A stretch of DNA of 64,000 nucleotides from Cotesia glomerata. Lineage: Eukaryota; Arthropoda; Insecta; Hymenoptera; Braconidae. Both the position numbers and the translations under genes were made by a program. The notes beneath the pieces were generated by a model that was not told the origin of the DNA, did no database searches, and saw only the letters and a program-made list of their open reading frames with translations. Positions 30,480 through 40,951 of the stretch are shown here, in pieces; position 1 is the stretch's first letter; each line of letters opens with the position of its first letter. Where the stretch lies: assembly GCF_020080835.1 (NCBI RefSeq), contig NC_058162.1, positions 13,376,635 to 13,440,634 on the forward strand, in the 5' to 3' direction.

Positions 30480-32430
30480 AAATTAGTTTATCAAATATCC
30501 TAGCATAAGTTGTGGAAAAATAAGCTGTTACTTTATCAAGCCCACCACTCATTAACAGCATTTATTGAAAGGTCAAATATGGTATATTGACATAATAAAG
30601 TTATAGATAATACACTACATTGAAAATAGAGAACCGACTATGAGCATTGGAAAGTTTAAATTCAGGTATTGACGATAGATTGTCTAATATAATCGAGGAA
30701 AATTATGTTTACAGTCTTATGTCTTAGTTATGAAACTATTTTTCTGTCTACTTATCGTTGTCAATTAGTTTTTTAATTTTTATTTATTCTTGAGTATTTC
30801 AGATTAAGACTTTCAAGTTGTTGCTCGAAAGCAACAAAAGACCTTTATGTATTCTAAGGGATGAAAATTTGAACCGTTCTCAGGATAAATTCTCAAAAAG
30901 CTTGAATTTGGCTTAGAGATTTAGTATTAATTCATTTGTTAGTAGATTTTATAGAAATCCATTACATTGGTCCTCATGACGGAACTTTTGAAAAATCTTG
31001 CTATATCGAATCAGCTCGTCAAGCGGATTCAGAAAAGAGATATGGTTAAAGAGTGTATACATGTATGTATTTATATACAGGGTATGCCAAAATTACTGTA
31101 AAAGCTTTTACAGGGGTATAGAAATAGAAATTTTGAATCAAAAGTTCCTAAACGATTTTAAAAACTTTGCATCATAATTCAAATTACAGCTAATTAAAGT
31201 AGGCCAATGGGAAGGTAGCTAATTGGCGCCTCTAAAGTTAGAGAGTAGGGCAGTCAGGTCGATGAGCTTAGAGAAAATTTGAACTTATGGTAAAGCTTAT
31301 TGTATTTTTTGAACCTATGGTAAAGCCTATTTTATTTTTTGAACCAGAAGATGGCAGTAGCTTTTCTTTCTGGTCTAGAGGCCAGAAAAATTTTTTTTCT
31401 CAGGGGCTGTCAATGAAAAAATGAGTATACTGTATGACCCAGATTTTACTTTTTGTATTTAAGTATTTTAGTTTATTTTTATTAATTACTTAAAAATTAA
31501 TAGAAACAATTATTGTTATTAGTGCGGCGATTAGTATTTAATTATTGTATTTATTCAGTTAATAATATTATATTATTTCTACCGAAGGTATAATTAAATT
31601 AAGAAATTAAGCGTGTGAGAAATTATTATGATGCCGAGCGAATTAATCGAGCAAGAGAAATTAATTGTAAAAGAAATTAAAAGACTGCGAAAATTATTCT
31701 CAAAATTATTCTCTATAAGTTCCGAACATGATTTAGTATGGAAAAGCGACGAATGGATACATAATATTTTTGTTTTTTTTTTTTTTTTTTTTTTTTTCAA
31801 AAAAACTTCTGAGAAGAAAAATTCAGTTCAATGCAAAATACTTAAATTTTCATAATTTTTGCAGTATGGGTTTAAAAAAATTAAATTAAATTTTGTTTTA
31901 TTATTTGATGTGATTTAACTGACTTAAATTTTAATATGATTGATTATTAGATAATTAGAAACTAAATTTACTGTTAAATACTTGAATTTTAATGAGTTTT
32001 ACAAAATTCGCTTGGATTAAAATTAAAATTATTTTGTTTTATCGTTGACTCTGATTCAACTGATTTAAATTCTAAAATTAATGATAACCAAATATAAATA
32101 AATCATATTCACTGTTAAAAACTTTGATTTTAATAATTTTTGGAATTTTAGTTTTATAAAGTTAGATTGTGATAAATTAAAATGTTGATTTATTATTGAC
32201 TCTCAGTTCACTAATTTGAATTTAAAAATATATGATTTATTATAATTTTCGTTAATTGTAGTTCCAATACATACTTTGTACTTTATTTTATAAATATAAA
32301 AAATGATTCACGGAGGAAAATTAATATATTAATGATTTTATTTCTATTTTATTCGTTTTGGTGAGAAACCTGTTGAGAATACACGATTTACCCAAGTCCA
32401 TTTAACATATTATTATTATTTACTTCATTA
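30480..32430. other. Intron-like or intergenic AT-rich DNA
   Basis: No coding exon recognised upstream of Nmdar2. Notable items are a start acagggtatgccaaaatta at 31078 that resembles ends of dispersed elements, a direct duplication of about 34 bp (ttgaacttatggtaaagctt-type) at 31280-31345, and a T25 run at 31773-31797. Open frames at 31594-31855 cross the poly-T and are not genes. Confidence 0.45.
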
Positions 32431-32579
32431 TTTATATTTTCATATTTGCCGCTTAATGCGATACTCAAGTTATTATTATTTTTGATGAGTTGGCGTTGGT
32501 CTATGCGTCGCTTGCCCGCGCACACCCTCACTCACTCACTCGCTCGCTATAGCTCGCTCACACGTTGTAGTGCTTGGCG

Positions 32580-32735
32580 GTCTTTTACTACTACGGGGCT
32601 GTTCCTAAATTACGGGGCTGTTCATAAATTACGTAAGCATAATTTAGAGCATTTTACAACCCCCTCCCCCCATGATAAGCATTAGTAAGATTTTGAACTG
32701 ACAACACCCCCCCCCTCTGAAATCTTACGTAAGAT
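32580..32735. repeat. Duplicated terminus of a dispersed element
   Basis: The phrase ggggctgttc(c/a)taaattacg occurs twice in a row (32596-32615 and 32619-32640) and continues acgtaagc. It is followed within about 90 bp by the inverse context ttacgtaag. This looks like one intact and one partial end of an unclassified DNA element. There is no coding sequence. Confidence 0.4.
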
Positions 32736-33004
32736 ATACATCAATTTTGGGCTTTAAATAAGTTAAAAAATATTTTTAATTTAATATTTAATTACTTTTA
32801 CTCTTTTTATATGGATTATAAAACTCTGGTTTAATTAATAAATTATTAAAATTTTTAATGCACTAACATTCAAACAAAAAAAAGTAAAATAAGATATTAT
32901 ACTGATTAAATCAGTAATTATTATATAAAATATTTAAAGCAGTGTAATAAAATTTGAGTTATAATTAAACTTCAACTTTCTGTCCATGGTGAAGCAATCC
33001 AGTC

Positions 33005-33295
33005 TCCAAAATTTTCTATTACTGGATGTCATTACTTTTTTCTTCTTCTCCTTCTTTTGATATTTCTTCATCTACAATAACTTCGTCTTCAGGGAGCCAT
33101 TCAATGGTATTGTAACAACATGATTCTAAATCATGAATATACTAAATTTCCCCTGGACATTGTGCAGCTATTGCAAATGGCCTAACTCTAGCAGACATTT
33201 CAGCAGGCAATTTACCATGACGATTACGCTTAAGGCGAAGTACCCAATAGTTAAACACTTCGAAAAATGGGACCAGTAGTTGAACATATTTTTAG
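33005..33295 (-). pseudogene. Degenerate coding remnant, unknown protein
   Basis: The minus strand reads FFEVFNYWVLRLKRNRHGK, LPAEMSARVRPFAIAAQCPG, then a stop and an acidic tail (EWLPEDEVIVDEEISKEGEE). The low-complexity acidic end and fairly continuous frame suggest the 3' end of a gene or transposase. It lies just left of the gap that cuts the transposase-like ORF, so it may belong to that element, but I do not recognise it. Confidence 0.35.
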
Positions 33296-33883
33296 AATCA
33301 TTGTTATAAAAAATCTATACATATATTATCAGTAATATGCGCAAGTTATAATTATTTAATGATACAGTAATTGATTTCTGAAAGTTTTTGTAATTATAAA
33401 TCAAAAAAATTATATTTTTTTTAACTTTAAAGTTGACATGTTGAGAATAGCCGATAAATGCTACTTTTTTCATGAAAAGTGTACTAAACGTTAAACCGAA
33501 CAATCATTTAAAAAAACGGTACACTATCATTTTGAGTAAAAAAAATTTTACCACCCAACAAAATATTTTTTTCTAAATAATATCCCACATTATAATATCC
33601 CATAATATCCCACATCTCACATCCCTAAATAAGCCACATCCCAAAGTACTTTCAAGCTTTTAGAAGGTTTCAGTAAAGTAGTAATGTGCTGCAAACTCCA
33701 AACCCAACTAGCTAACGAAAACGCGACTAGGGACGAGACTCAACAGACGTCCTTCTAGGTAGAGTCGGAGCACCTAGGCACAAGCGATATGCTCCACACA
33801 ATTGTGAGGACAGTATAAAGCTTTGGATGACTGCCGTAGAATAAGTTAGGGAAAATGACCACAAATAACACAAGTGCCCGGGC
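33296..33883. other. Non-coding DNA left of gap 1
   Basis: AT-rich up to 33640, with three repeats of atatcccac/acatccc at 33580-33645, then a GC-richer stretch up to the gap. No gene seen. Confidence 0.4.
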
Positions 33884-33983
33884 NNNNNNNNNNNNNNNNN
33901 NNNNNNNNNNNNNNNNNNNNNNNNNNNNNNNNNNNNNNNNNNNNNNNNNNNNNNNNNNNNNNNNNNNNNNNNNNNNNNNNNNN
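33884..33983. other. Assembly gap (100 N)
   Basis: Exactly 100 Ns, the usual placeholder for a gap of unknown size. The transposase-like reading frame enters it from the right. Confidence 0.99.
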
Positions 33984-35492
33984 GAGAGCTACACCGTATA
34001 GATAAAATTTTTTAACTAGTGAATTTTTTTGATTTTTTAAACATTTCCATTCACTTATCATGTGTACAAAATGTGCAACATCAAGACGAATAAAGGTAGA
34101 AATTGATGGTCTAGAAACGTGAGAAGTGTCACCAATAGCTCGTAGATACAAAGTATCAATATATGTTTTTATTGATTGATCATTAAATGCGAATGAGAGC
34201 GCGTTAATCAACGCTCTAGAGCTATCACAGCTGGCTTCTGTTGGCTTATGTGCTCCCATATAAAGCCAAGATTTTAGCCACCAGATTAATGTTTGTGTAC
34301 TTTGACATTCTGTCAATAATTGATGAACAGAGTGACTTTTTTTATTAAAATTAATAACGATGGCGTATAAAAATATGTGACTAGATTTTTCTCCATTAAG
34401 GTAAGTTATTGGTTGTATGATACTACCAGTACCATCAATAGCTACTCGAGATATTTTATTCAATCTACAATAACGTTTATACGATACTAATTGATTCCGT
34501 GTGCTATATATGACATAAAACTTATCTCTCTTAACGTCTTGAATAAATTCAGGATATGATGGATCATATCGCATTTTTTCAATCGTATTCACGACATCGC
34601 GTCCATCTTCTGGCTTTACACCTAGTTTGTAATGGATGAATTCATTTTTACACTGTCGAACAATGTTTTGTTTTGGAAGAATAGGGGGTAGACGTTTATT
34701 GGTTTGCGCATGTAGAGCAGCTTGACGTTTTGTGTAGTTCCCAACTCCTTCATTAAGTGCTTGCTCCCCAATTTTGAGCCGTTCAAATTTACGAGTTGGT
34801 CTACGTATATCTTCATGGGGCTGGGCAAACGTATCCTTCGTTCTAATTCGGAGATGACAAGGAAAATTCGAAGGCTTTTTATCCAAAAAACAAAAAATTT
34901 GATTACCGCATATTTTACTTTGGCATTTCCCTCGTATAGTCAAATAATGAACACTCCCTTCATCAGGATAAATTTTACAATTTTTAAATGCAAAAGAGCA
35001 AGGCATGTAAGTAAGCAAATAAATTTTATCGGCCAATATACTTGTCCATTTGAAACGCTCTAATATTGTGTACTTCCTTTTTTTGTAACACACAGGTTCT
35101 TGCTCATGTAAAATTTTGAAAAGTTCTTCAGAAATAGGAAGCAAAATCGTTTCCAATCCTGGAGCTTCCCATTCACTGTCACCGGAATCAGACAAATTTT
35201 CACTCTCCATATCAGATGAAATATCTTCTTCAAACAACATGCTACTTGAATTAGTATCAATTACAGGAACGCCAACTTTTTCGCGAGCTTTTGTGAGAAT
35301 TTGTCTTCTGTCTTCTCTTACTTCTCGATATACATCTCGTGCACTCCATTTATTATCGAACCGGAGACTCATCTGAATCCATATCTCTGAGCTTTTAATC
35401 GGAAAGTTATTGTCTTTAAAATTTCCTGACATAACAAATTCTTTGACCACTTCCACAGCGTCATTCACAGATACTCTTGCTTCCCTGGGCAT
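33984..35492 (-). CDS. Transposase-like protein (MULE-like), 3' end lost in gap
   Basis: About 503 open codons from the ATG at 35492 (MPREARVSVNDAVEVV). An upstream in-frame ATG at 35534 lies beyond an A-run and a candidate AG acceptor, so it is less likely. The N-terminus is acidic/serine-rich, with a His/Cys region in the middle. The C-terminal part has a DDE-like layout: RVAIDGTGSIIQPITYLNGE, HIFLYAIVINFN, then W-containing helices and ASCDSSRALINALSFAF. The D..(E)..D spacing and the SVHQLLTE..WWLKSW pattern recall Mutator-like transposases. The final acidic residue is probably beyond the gap. It is either a young autonomous DNA transposon or a domesticated gene. No terminal repeats were found. 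Confidence 0.55.
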
Positions 35493-35534
35493 CTCTGGAT
35501 ATCTTAAAAAAAAAACACACACTTTCATAAACAA

Positions 35535-36940
35535 TACTGATCCATGTTATATTTATTATTAACAAATGTACATAAAAAAATATCGTTTACTCAAGATAAA
35601 AATTTAACGTATTATTACCAAAGATATTTTGATAGATAATTAAGTAGTTTGATAGATACCTTATTATTATTGTTATTATTATTACATCACAAATTAAGTA
35701 AAGTTTAAAATAATCTTTAAATACAGATATGAACAACAATCTTTAAACAATTTATTTATCCACGTATATACTATGTATAGACTGTTTTCAAGCAAAGTAT
35801 ATCGATGCCGATTGTCTTTTGTTTTTAAACTCTGTCGTGACTTTCTTTAGTTATATTTAAAATATCGTTTTTATAAAAATAATCATAGTCAGTGATTTTC
35901 TTTAAAAAAAAAAAGCGAAAAAAATTTTGTACTTAAAAAACATTTTTTATACCCCAAAAACAAAAGAAAAATTGAAGAGACAGTCGTCTTGATTATCGTT
36001 GTTTTTCATAATTTATTGGCGCGATTTTTAATTTTTAAATAAAAAAATATGAATCTATAACGCGAAATCGTGGTTTCATATTAAATCTCTTATATAATTA
36101 GAACTTGCCAAATATCTAATTAATTTTTTTTCATAATTTTTTAAGTACTGAACTGCAAAATTAATTTGACGAATTGAAAATAAAAATAAAAATTTTTTTT
36201 ATACACGGATATTTTAAAGCTAATAATTTTATTTAAATCAACGAAACTAATATTTTTTTTTCAATTTATTTGTATTTATATTTTCAAAAAGTTAAAAAAT
36301 TTAGAGATACATTTTTTTAAATTTATAATTTTTAATTTTCCTATTTAATCCATAAAATTATTTGATGTGATTTTATTTAGAAAGAATACGTCTCATGAAT
36401 AGATACACATATCAATAATTACAATTAGTACATCATCGAGGATACTCAGTGGCAAGCTGTCAAGCATAACTTTACTGCAAATAAAATCAACTAATGTTGA
36501 TTTAGGTTGTCCGATGTACTCTATCATTTTTTATTTGTCCAAGAGTATATTCTTTCAGTGTCTTAAATCAAAAAACAAATTAATTAATTAATTAATCTGA
36601 GACTACGTGTAATAATTCTGAAGCTTTAAAAAGAAAAAAGTTCCGATACTTCGAGTTTTTCGTAAGTTATTGTGACCACAGACAGATGGATGAAGTTCAT
36701 ACAAACTAACTGAGGACCATGGAAAATTTTTTTTAATAATTTTTTTCTTTACAAATAATAGAATGGACGTTCATTAACAATATTAATTGTGTTAATTAGG
36801 ATATTTTTCTGTATATATATAAACTTATGTCATCATAAAATTCTATATGAATATAATAGAAGCATTTGACTTTCTTAAGTAAAGAGAAAAAACACAGCCT
36901 CAACTGCTACGCGTTGTGAAGTGTGCAAAATGATAAATGA
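35535..36940. other. AT-rich DNA without recognised features
   Basis: Upstream flank of the transposase-like gene. A/T homopolymers dominate, with no coding region or RNA gene found. Confidence 0.5.
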
Positions 36941-36942
36941 TT

Positions 36943-37140
36943 TCAATACCTTGTTTGTACATCGAGAGTAACAGCATCCCGAATTTGTTTAATGATATCA
37001 AAAGCATATTTAGCTGCTACAGTTTTGACAGACGCTGAAACGTCTGTTGAGACTTTGGACAACGATGATTTATCAGCGAATGACAAATTTACAAACTCGT
37101 GGTACGCATTCAAACCCATTGTTAGTAGCGTGACGCCCAA
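36943..37140 (-). other. Possible exon of an unrecognised gene
   Basis: Sixty-five codons (LLTMGLNAYHEFVNLSFADK, VKTVAAKYAFDIIKQIRDAV) with balanced amino-acid content unlike the surrounding AT-rich DNA. They are followed by GTATTG, a plausible donor. The stretch lies downstream of the SRP54 exons on the same strand, but it is not SRP54 sequence. It may be an exon of another gene, or chance. Confidence 0.3.
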
Positions 37141-37750
37141 TCTTTCTTCAATTTATATCGGGATACATTACTGTTTTTCCACTAGAATTAAAATTTAATT
37201 AATTATCATTATTAAGTTCGATTAAGTTATTTTTAAAAATGAAATAACTTCTACGTTGTCATTTTATTCTAAAATTAAAAAAAAATTTATTTTATAAAAT
37301 TATTGGAAAAAAAAAATTTCTTCATCCATAAATTTATCTTCTTATTTTTTAGAATAGTTAACTACTTTAAATTTATTAACAAATTGCCTTTTGAAAAATA
37401 ATCTTCATGTTGTCTATTTGCAATAATTAGACTTCAGAAAAAAATTGTCAAAAAAACATGAATAGAATTTTAATAAATTAAAAGGAAGAAAATTTTTTTA
37501 TGTATACTTAATAAAGAAATTGAAAACTAAAATGAAAGAAGAAAAACAATTTTTGATTATCTTTTGTTATTTAATTTTTAATAAGTTTGTGACGTATTTC
37601 TTTATTGTAAGTGAATTCTAATTATTATGAATTTTTGTAAGTAATTAGTAGACTATTAATCCTATAATTGGTTTACAATACCCAGTCGTAATAATTATCT
37701 TAGTTAAATCTTATAAATATATTTTTCAATATTAGAATTATTTATGTCTA

Positions 37751-37947
37751 ACTTACGATTTTATATCTTGTCATCTTTATAAATTTTTTCTGATAACACA
37801 ACATGAAATTTATCCAACTTTTTGTAATTAATGTAATGTCACCCATTCCCAATAATTTACTGATAAAAGTTTTTGTTTTAAACGGCTCCAAGTCATCTAT
37901 GTGCTCTCCGATACCAATAAATATTACAGGACTGCGTAGCTGCAACA
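37751..37947 (-). pseudogene. Srp54: SRP54 pseudogene, exon 6
   Basis: Encodes SPVIFIGIGEHIDDLEPFKT and FISKLLGMGD of the SRP54 GTPase domain end. It has an AG acceptor before 37947 and a GTAAGT donor after 37751. The join to exon 5 is out of frame (about two bases missing around AATQSP). After LLGMGD the reading departs from the SRP54 consensus and shows further indels, although a shifted frame still contains DKFHVVLSEK-like sequence. Confidence 0.75.
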
Positions 37948-38018
37948 CTAATTCAATTTTCAATTAATTAAATATTTTAAAAATTAGTATCAGATAAAAA
38001 TTAATGAAATAAACTTAC

Positions 38019-38163
38019 GCTGATAAAGCTCCACCACCCTTAGCATGTCCATCCAACTTGGTGATAATAATTGAACCAACATTAACGCGATCTTTAAAAG
38101 CCTTAGCTTGAGACAAGCCTGAGCTATCGTTAGGTCCATCACGAATATAATATTATGTGGTTT
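38019..38163 (-). pseudogene. Srp54: SRP54 pseudogene, exon 5
   Basis: Starts KPHNIIFVMDLTIAQAC, matching the NIIFVMD..GQAC segment of SRP54, then loses frame through an apparent 4-bp deletion. In another frame it continues QAKAFK, IIITKLDGHAKGGGALS, which is the G4 (TKLD) region that gives guanine specificity. Acceptor cag and donor GTAAGT are intact. Confidence 0.85.
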
Positions 38164-38237
38164 CTGTAAAATAAAGTCAAACATTAATTAAAAACTAAAT
38201 TAATTTTTAAATATAATTATAATTAATTTTTACTTAC

Positions 38238-38294
38238 AACTGCATTTGACACTTGCAACATTTCTTCAAATAAAGTTTCTTCTTGTTTATGCCT
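38238..38294 (-). pseudogene. Srp54: SRP54 pseudogene, exon 4, downstream part
   Basis: Encodes HKQEETLFEEMLQVSNAV and ends at a GTAAGT donor. Together with 48514-48611 it forms one exon that the Gypsy element split between the Arg and His codons of DTSGR-HKQEE. The last four bases, GCCT (38291-38294), are the target duplication. Confidence 0.9.
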
Positions 38295-39486
38295 TGTAAC
38301 TTAGATTTTCTCCCGCGGTAAATTTTCACGGTAACTCATAATTCACTACGTTACACTTCGTCCATCTCAGCCATCTCTCGATCCCCAGGAACCCCGACAG
38401 GCGCCAGCCGACTTTTGTTTCACCGGTATCGGCAACCGGGATACGATAACTTAATTTTTATGTTCCCAGAAGACCAAGAGCAGCCTCGACGGTAACGGAA
38501 TACCTCGGTGTCGCTCAGTTATGCAGGTTATGGAGAGAGGGTCGTGATTCGGTCTCTCAGAGGAAGCAATTTCTTTACAAAACGGGACTAAACGATACCT
38601 AGTACCATAATCGGTACTTCGAACTAACACCCAACTTTATTAACCGATAAAATAAAATAAATCGATATTAAAATATATCGCGGAAGCAGTCCCAAACGAA
38701 CACGAAACAAAGACTATAGCTCAGGCCATTGTCTACGAAAATAGCAAGCGTGAGGCACGCCAGCTACGATACGAGAGACCAACTCGACTCCCAACACGAT
38801 GCTCACTCTACGAGAGCTCGTAACTGACTCCCTTCACGGTATATCACTAACGCTGCCTAGCAGCGACGGCACGTCCGTCCTCCACGAGGACCCAAAGCCA
38901 GACCCTTCTTTAATCTGGTCCCAAGCTGGACTTCCACACAAAACCAAACCTTACTCTTTCACTACTCCAGCCAGACTGCCTCTCACCGTACCCCTACTAC
39001 ATTCATACCATTAGCTACATGCGCTCAACTCACTTTCACGCTACTCCCAGACATACAAACTCCACACTCATTCCCACTCACACAACTAGTGTCCCAGACC
39101 TACCAGCGATTCCGCTCCCCTGGGAGCCTTGACAGTACTCGCGACTACCCTCGAGCATCCAGCAATCGAGGCCTGTCAACCGCAAGCTACCGCATGAGCC
39201 TTCCAAACTCCCGTACTTCGGGGCGACGACATTTCAGTCGCTCCTCCGCGATAATCACCTCGCTCCAAGAGGCTGAACCTAAGTTCAGTCATCGGTAACT
39301 GACCGGGAGACACGTTACATCGGTCACTTTTCCGCAGTGCAGCTCGATATCCTCGAGACAACTATCTCACAAGCACACTCTCACGATAGTTCCCAATATT
39401 CCGAAATTACCGTACTCACACAATAAAACTCACGATATAACACAAATATACTACTACTGTAACACTACATAAAATGTAACGTTACA
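38295..39486 (-). repeat. Gypsy copy 1, 3' LTR
   Basis: Runs from tgtaacttag to taacgttaca (TGT..ACA). Compared with 47321-48513 I see two substitutions (near 38301 and in catctcagccatc) and one A-run indel. On the element strand an AATAAA lies at 38636-38641 within the LTR. Plus-strand open frames inside the LTR recur in all three LTRs only because the LTRs are copies. Confidence 0.95.
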
Positions 39487-39504
39487 GACACCCCCCTCCT
39501 TAGA
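39487..39504 (-). other. Gypsy copy 1 polypurine tract
   Basis: On the element strand AAGGAGGGGGGTGTC directly precedes the 3' LTR, the expected plus-strand primer. Confidence 0.75.
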
Positions 39505-39897
39505 GACAGGCTCGCCTGGCAACCCTTCGATCATATTCGGTAACTCATCACAACTTTTCTCAAGCAATAAACTCAAACCAACCAATCAAAATTTTATATA
39601 TGCCACAAGGCGCGAAATACTTTACTATCGGTCGCCCGATGTAACTGATAGAATTTATTTTTGCCCAAAGGGCGCGGGATAACTGACCTACAGATTTCTC
39701 TGACGGTAGCTCGGTAATTAGGTATTTTGCGATAGCCGATAAGATTGTCTCATCGCGGGAATAGGAACTTAACTTTACGTGACAGGTGAAAAATAACAAG
39801 AAGACTTGTATTTCTCTTACGGAAGTTTTATTTAACGTATATAAAATACGTAACGGAAAGTGCTTAGCGCACATAACGATATCGAAGCTCGCTTCGC

Positions 39898-40842
39898 TCA
39901 GCGACGCTTCCAGGGCCTCTTTCCGGGGTCACAACGGCCTAGCCAGGGGTTGTAAGCCCCTCGGCTCTCCCAGATGCCCTTGCAGGCTGGGCAGGTCCGC
40001 ATTGTCTTCTTCATACGGCCACACCCACGACAGAACTCTCGGAGTCCCTTTTCGATAACGGCCAGGGGACACACAGTGTACCTGTGTCCCTCCTGACGGC
40101 AGTTCCAGCATGATTGCCTACTGGGGGCTTCCTCCTGGCGACATTTCTTCGACGGTCGCTCCTTCCGACCTTCTGGGGGTCCGTGTACAGTAATCTTTGA
40201 CCCGTTCCCACCAGGTGGGGGTGGTATTGGTCCGGTAGGCATCGATAGTGGAGTCGCTGGTGGCGTTGGTGCGGGCAGTTGCTCACCCACCACTCGTGGA
40301 CTCGCGGTAGAGGTCGAAGCTGAGGTGTTTGGCTTCGAATCCCGACGCTGCTTCCCTTTGTTATTTGGTAGTAACTGAGTTTGCGTTCCGACGCTGACCA
40401 TTCTCGGTAATTCCTGGATCTCCCCAGGAGTCGCAAATCGGGCGCGGCCTGGAGTGGTGGCTTTCTCCAGCGCGCACGGTTGGCCATTTTGATGACCCAT
40501 CTTTACCGCCGTAATCACCAGGCTTTGCAAGAGGCCTGGTCGGTATTCGTTTAGCCACACTAACTCCGCTAGATGAGGGCGGATGGCGTCCCACATGGGA
40601 CTATCGTCGACTTGGTCGAATCTCGGAGGTAGCATTCCCTCCGGTGGTGGTTCGAGATCGACGCCGTTGGGCTCTTGAGCTTCCACGTCGTCCAGCCTCG
40701 CCTCGTCGTCCTCCTCCATGGGCTCGGTTGCGGTACCTTCTGAGCTCTCCTCCATCTCGAGGTCTATGACCTCGGGCTCTTCGGGATTCAGCATCACGCT
40801 GGCCAACTCGTCCTGGAGCTGTTCGATGCTGTCGTCTGCCAT
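39898..40842 (-). CDS. Gypsy ORF3: acidic, proline-rich protein with Gag-like double zinc motif
   Basis: A 314-residue protein encoded downstream of pol, where env lies in insect errantiviruses. It shows no signal peptide, furin site or membrane segment. Residues 1-80 are strongly acidic (SIEQLQDELA, DLEMEESSEG). The middle has a hydrophobic block (HLAELVWLNEYRPGLLQSLV). A basic, proline-rich linker follows, and the C-terminus carries CWNCRQEGHRYTVC at residues 245-258 and CX2CX9CX2C at about 271-287. Gag of the same element ends with CWNCDGTGHQHRMC and CX2CX9CX2C at identical internal spacing, so ORF3 probably contains a duplicated nucleocapsid module. A canonical 3' splice site (ctaatctgtttag) lies just before its ATG. 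Function unknown; RNA binding is inferred. Confidence 0.8.
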   Translation of the reverse strand: MADDSIEQLQDELASVMLNPEEPEVIDLEMEESSEGTATEPMEEDDEARLDDVEAQEPNGVDLEPPPEGMLPPRFDQVDDSPMWDAIRPHLAELVWLNEYRPGLLQSLVITAVKMGHQNGQPCALEKATTPGRARFATPGEIQELPRMVSVGTQTQLLPNNKGKQRRDSKPNTSASTSTASPRVVGEQLPAPTPPATPLSMPTGPIPPPPGGNGSKITVHGPPEGRKERPSKKCRQEEAPSRQSCWNCRQEGHRYTVCPLAVIEKGLREFCRGCGRMKKTMRTCPACKGIWESRGAYNPWLGRCDPGKRPWKRR

Positions 40843-40846
40843 ATCC

Positions 40847-40848
40847 CT
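40847..40848 (-). promoter_or_regulatory. Candidate 3' splice site for ORF3 mRNA
   Basis: On the element strand tctaatctgtttag ends four bases before the ORF3 ATG, with a branch-point-like ctaat and pyrimidine-rich tract. Copy 2 has the same sequence at 52051-52052. Env mRNAs of Gypsy-type insect elements are made by a similar long-distance splice. Use here is inferred. Confidence 0.45.
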
Positions 40849-40951
40849 AAACAGATTAGATTAATTTGAACGGAACAGAACCTTACTGGCTAATAGTAAA
40901 GTAACGTAAATAAAGATAACAATCGAGAGATAAACGGGATTTAGGAAGGAT

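Noticed and set aside
31594..31855. Open frames over the T25 run
   Set aside because: Homopolymer translation (poly-Lys or poly-Phe).
38799..39361. Open frames inside the LTRs (for example 38799-39014, 39089-39298 and their repeats at 47826, 48116, 59002, 59292)
   Set aside because: They are conserved only because the three LTRs are near-identical copies. No domain, and they run on the strand opposite to the element.
39898..40842. ORF3 as a retroviral-type envelope gene
   Set aside because: No signal peptide, cleavage site, fusion peptide or transmembrane helix; instead it has zinc motifs like those of Gag.
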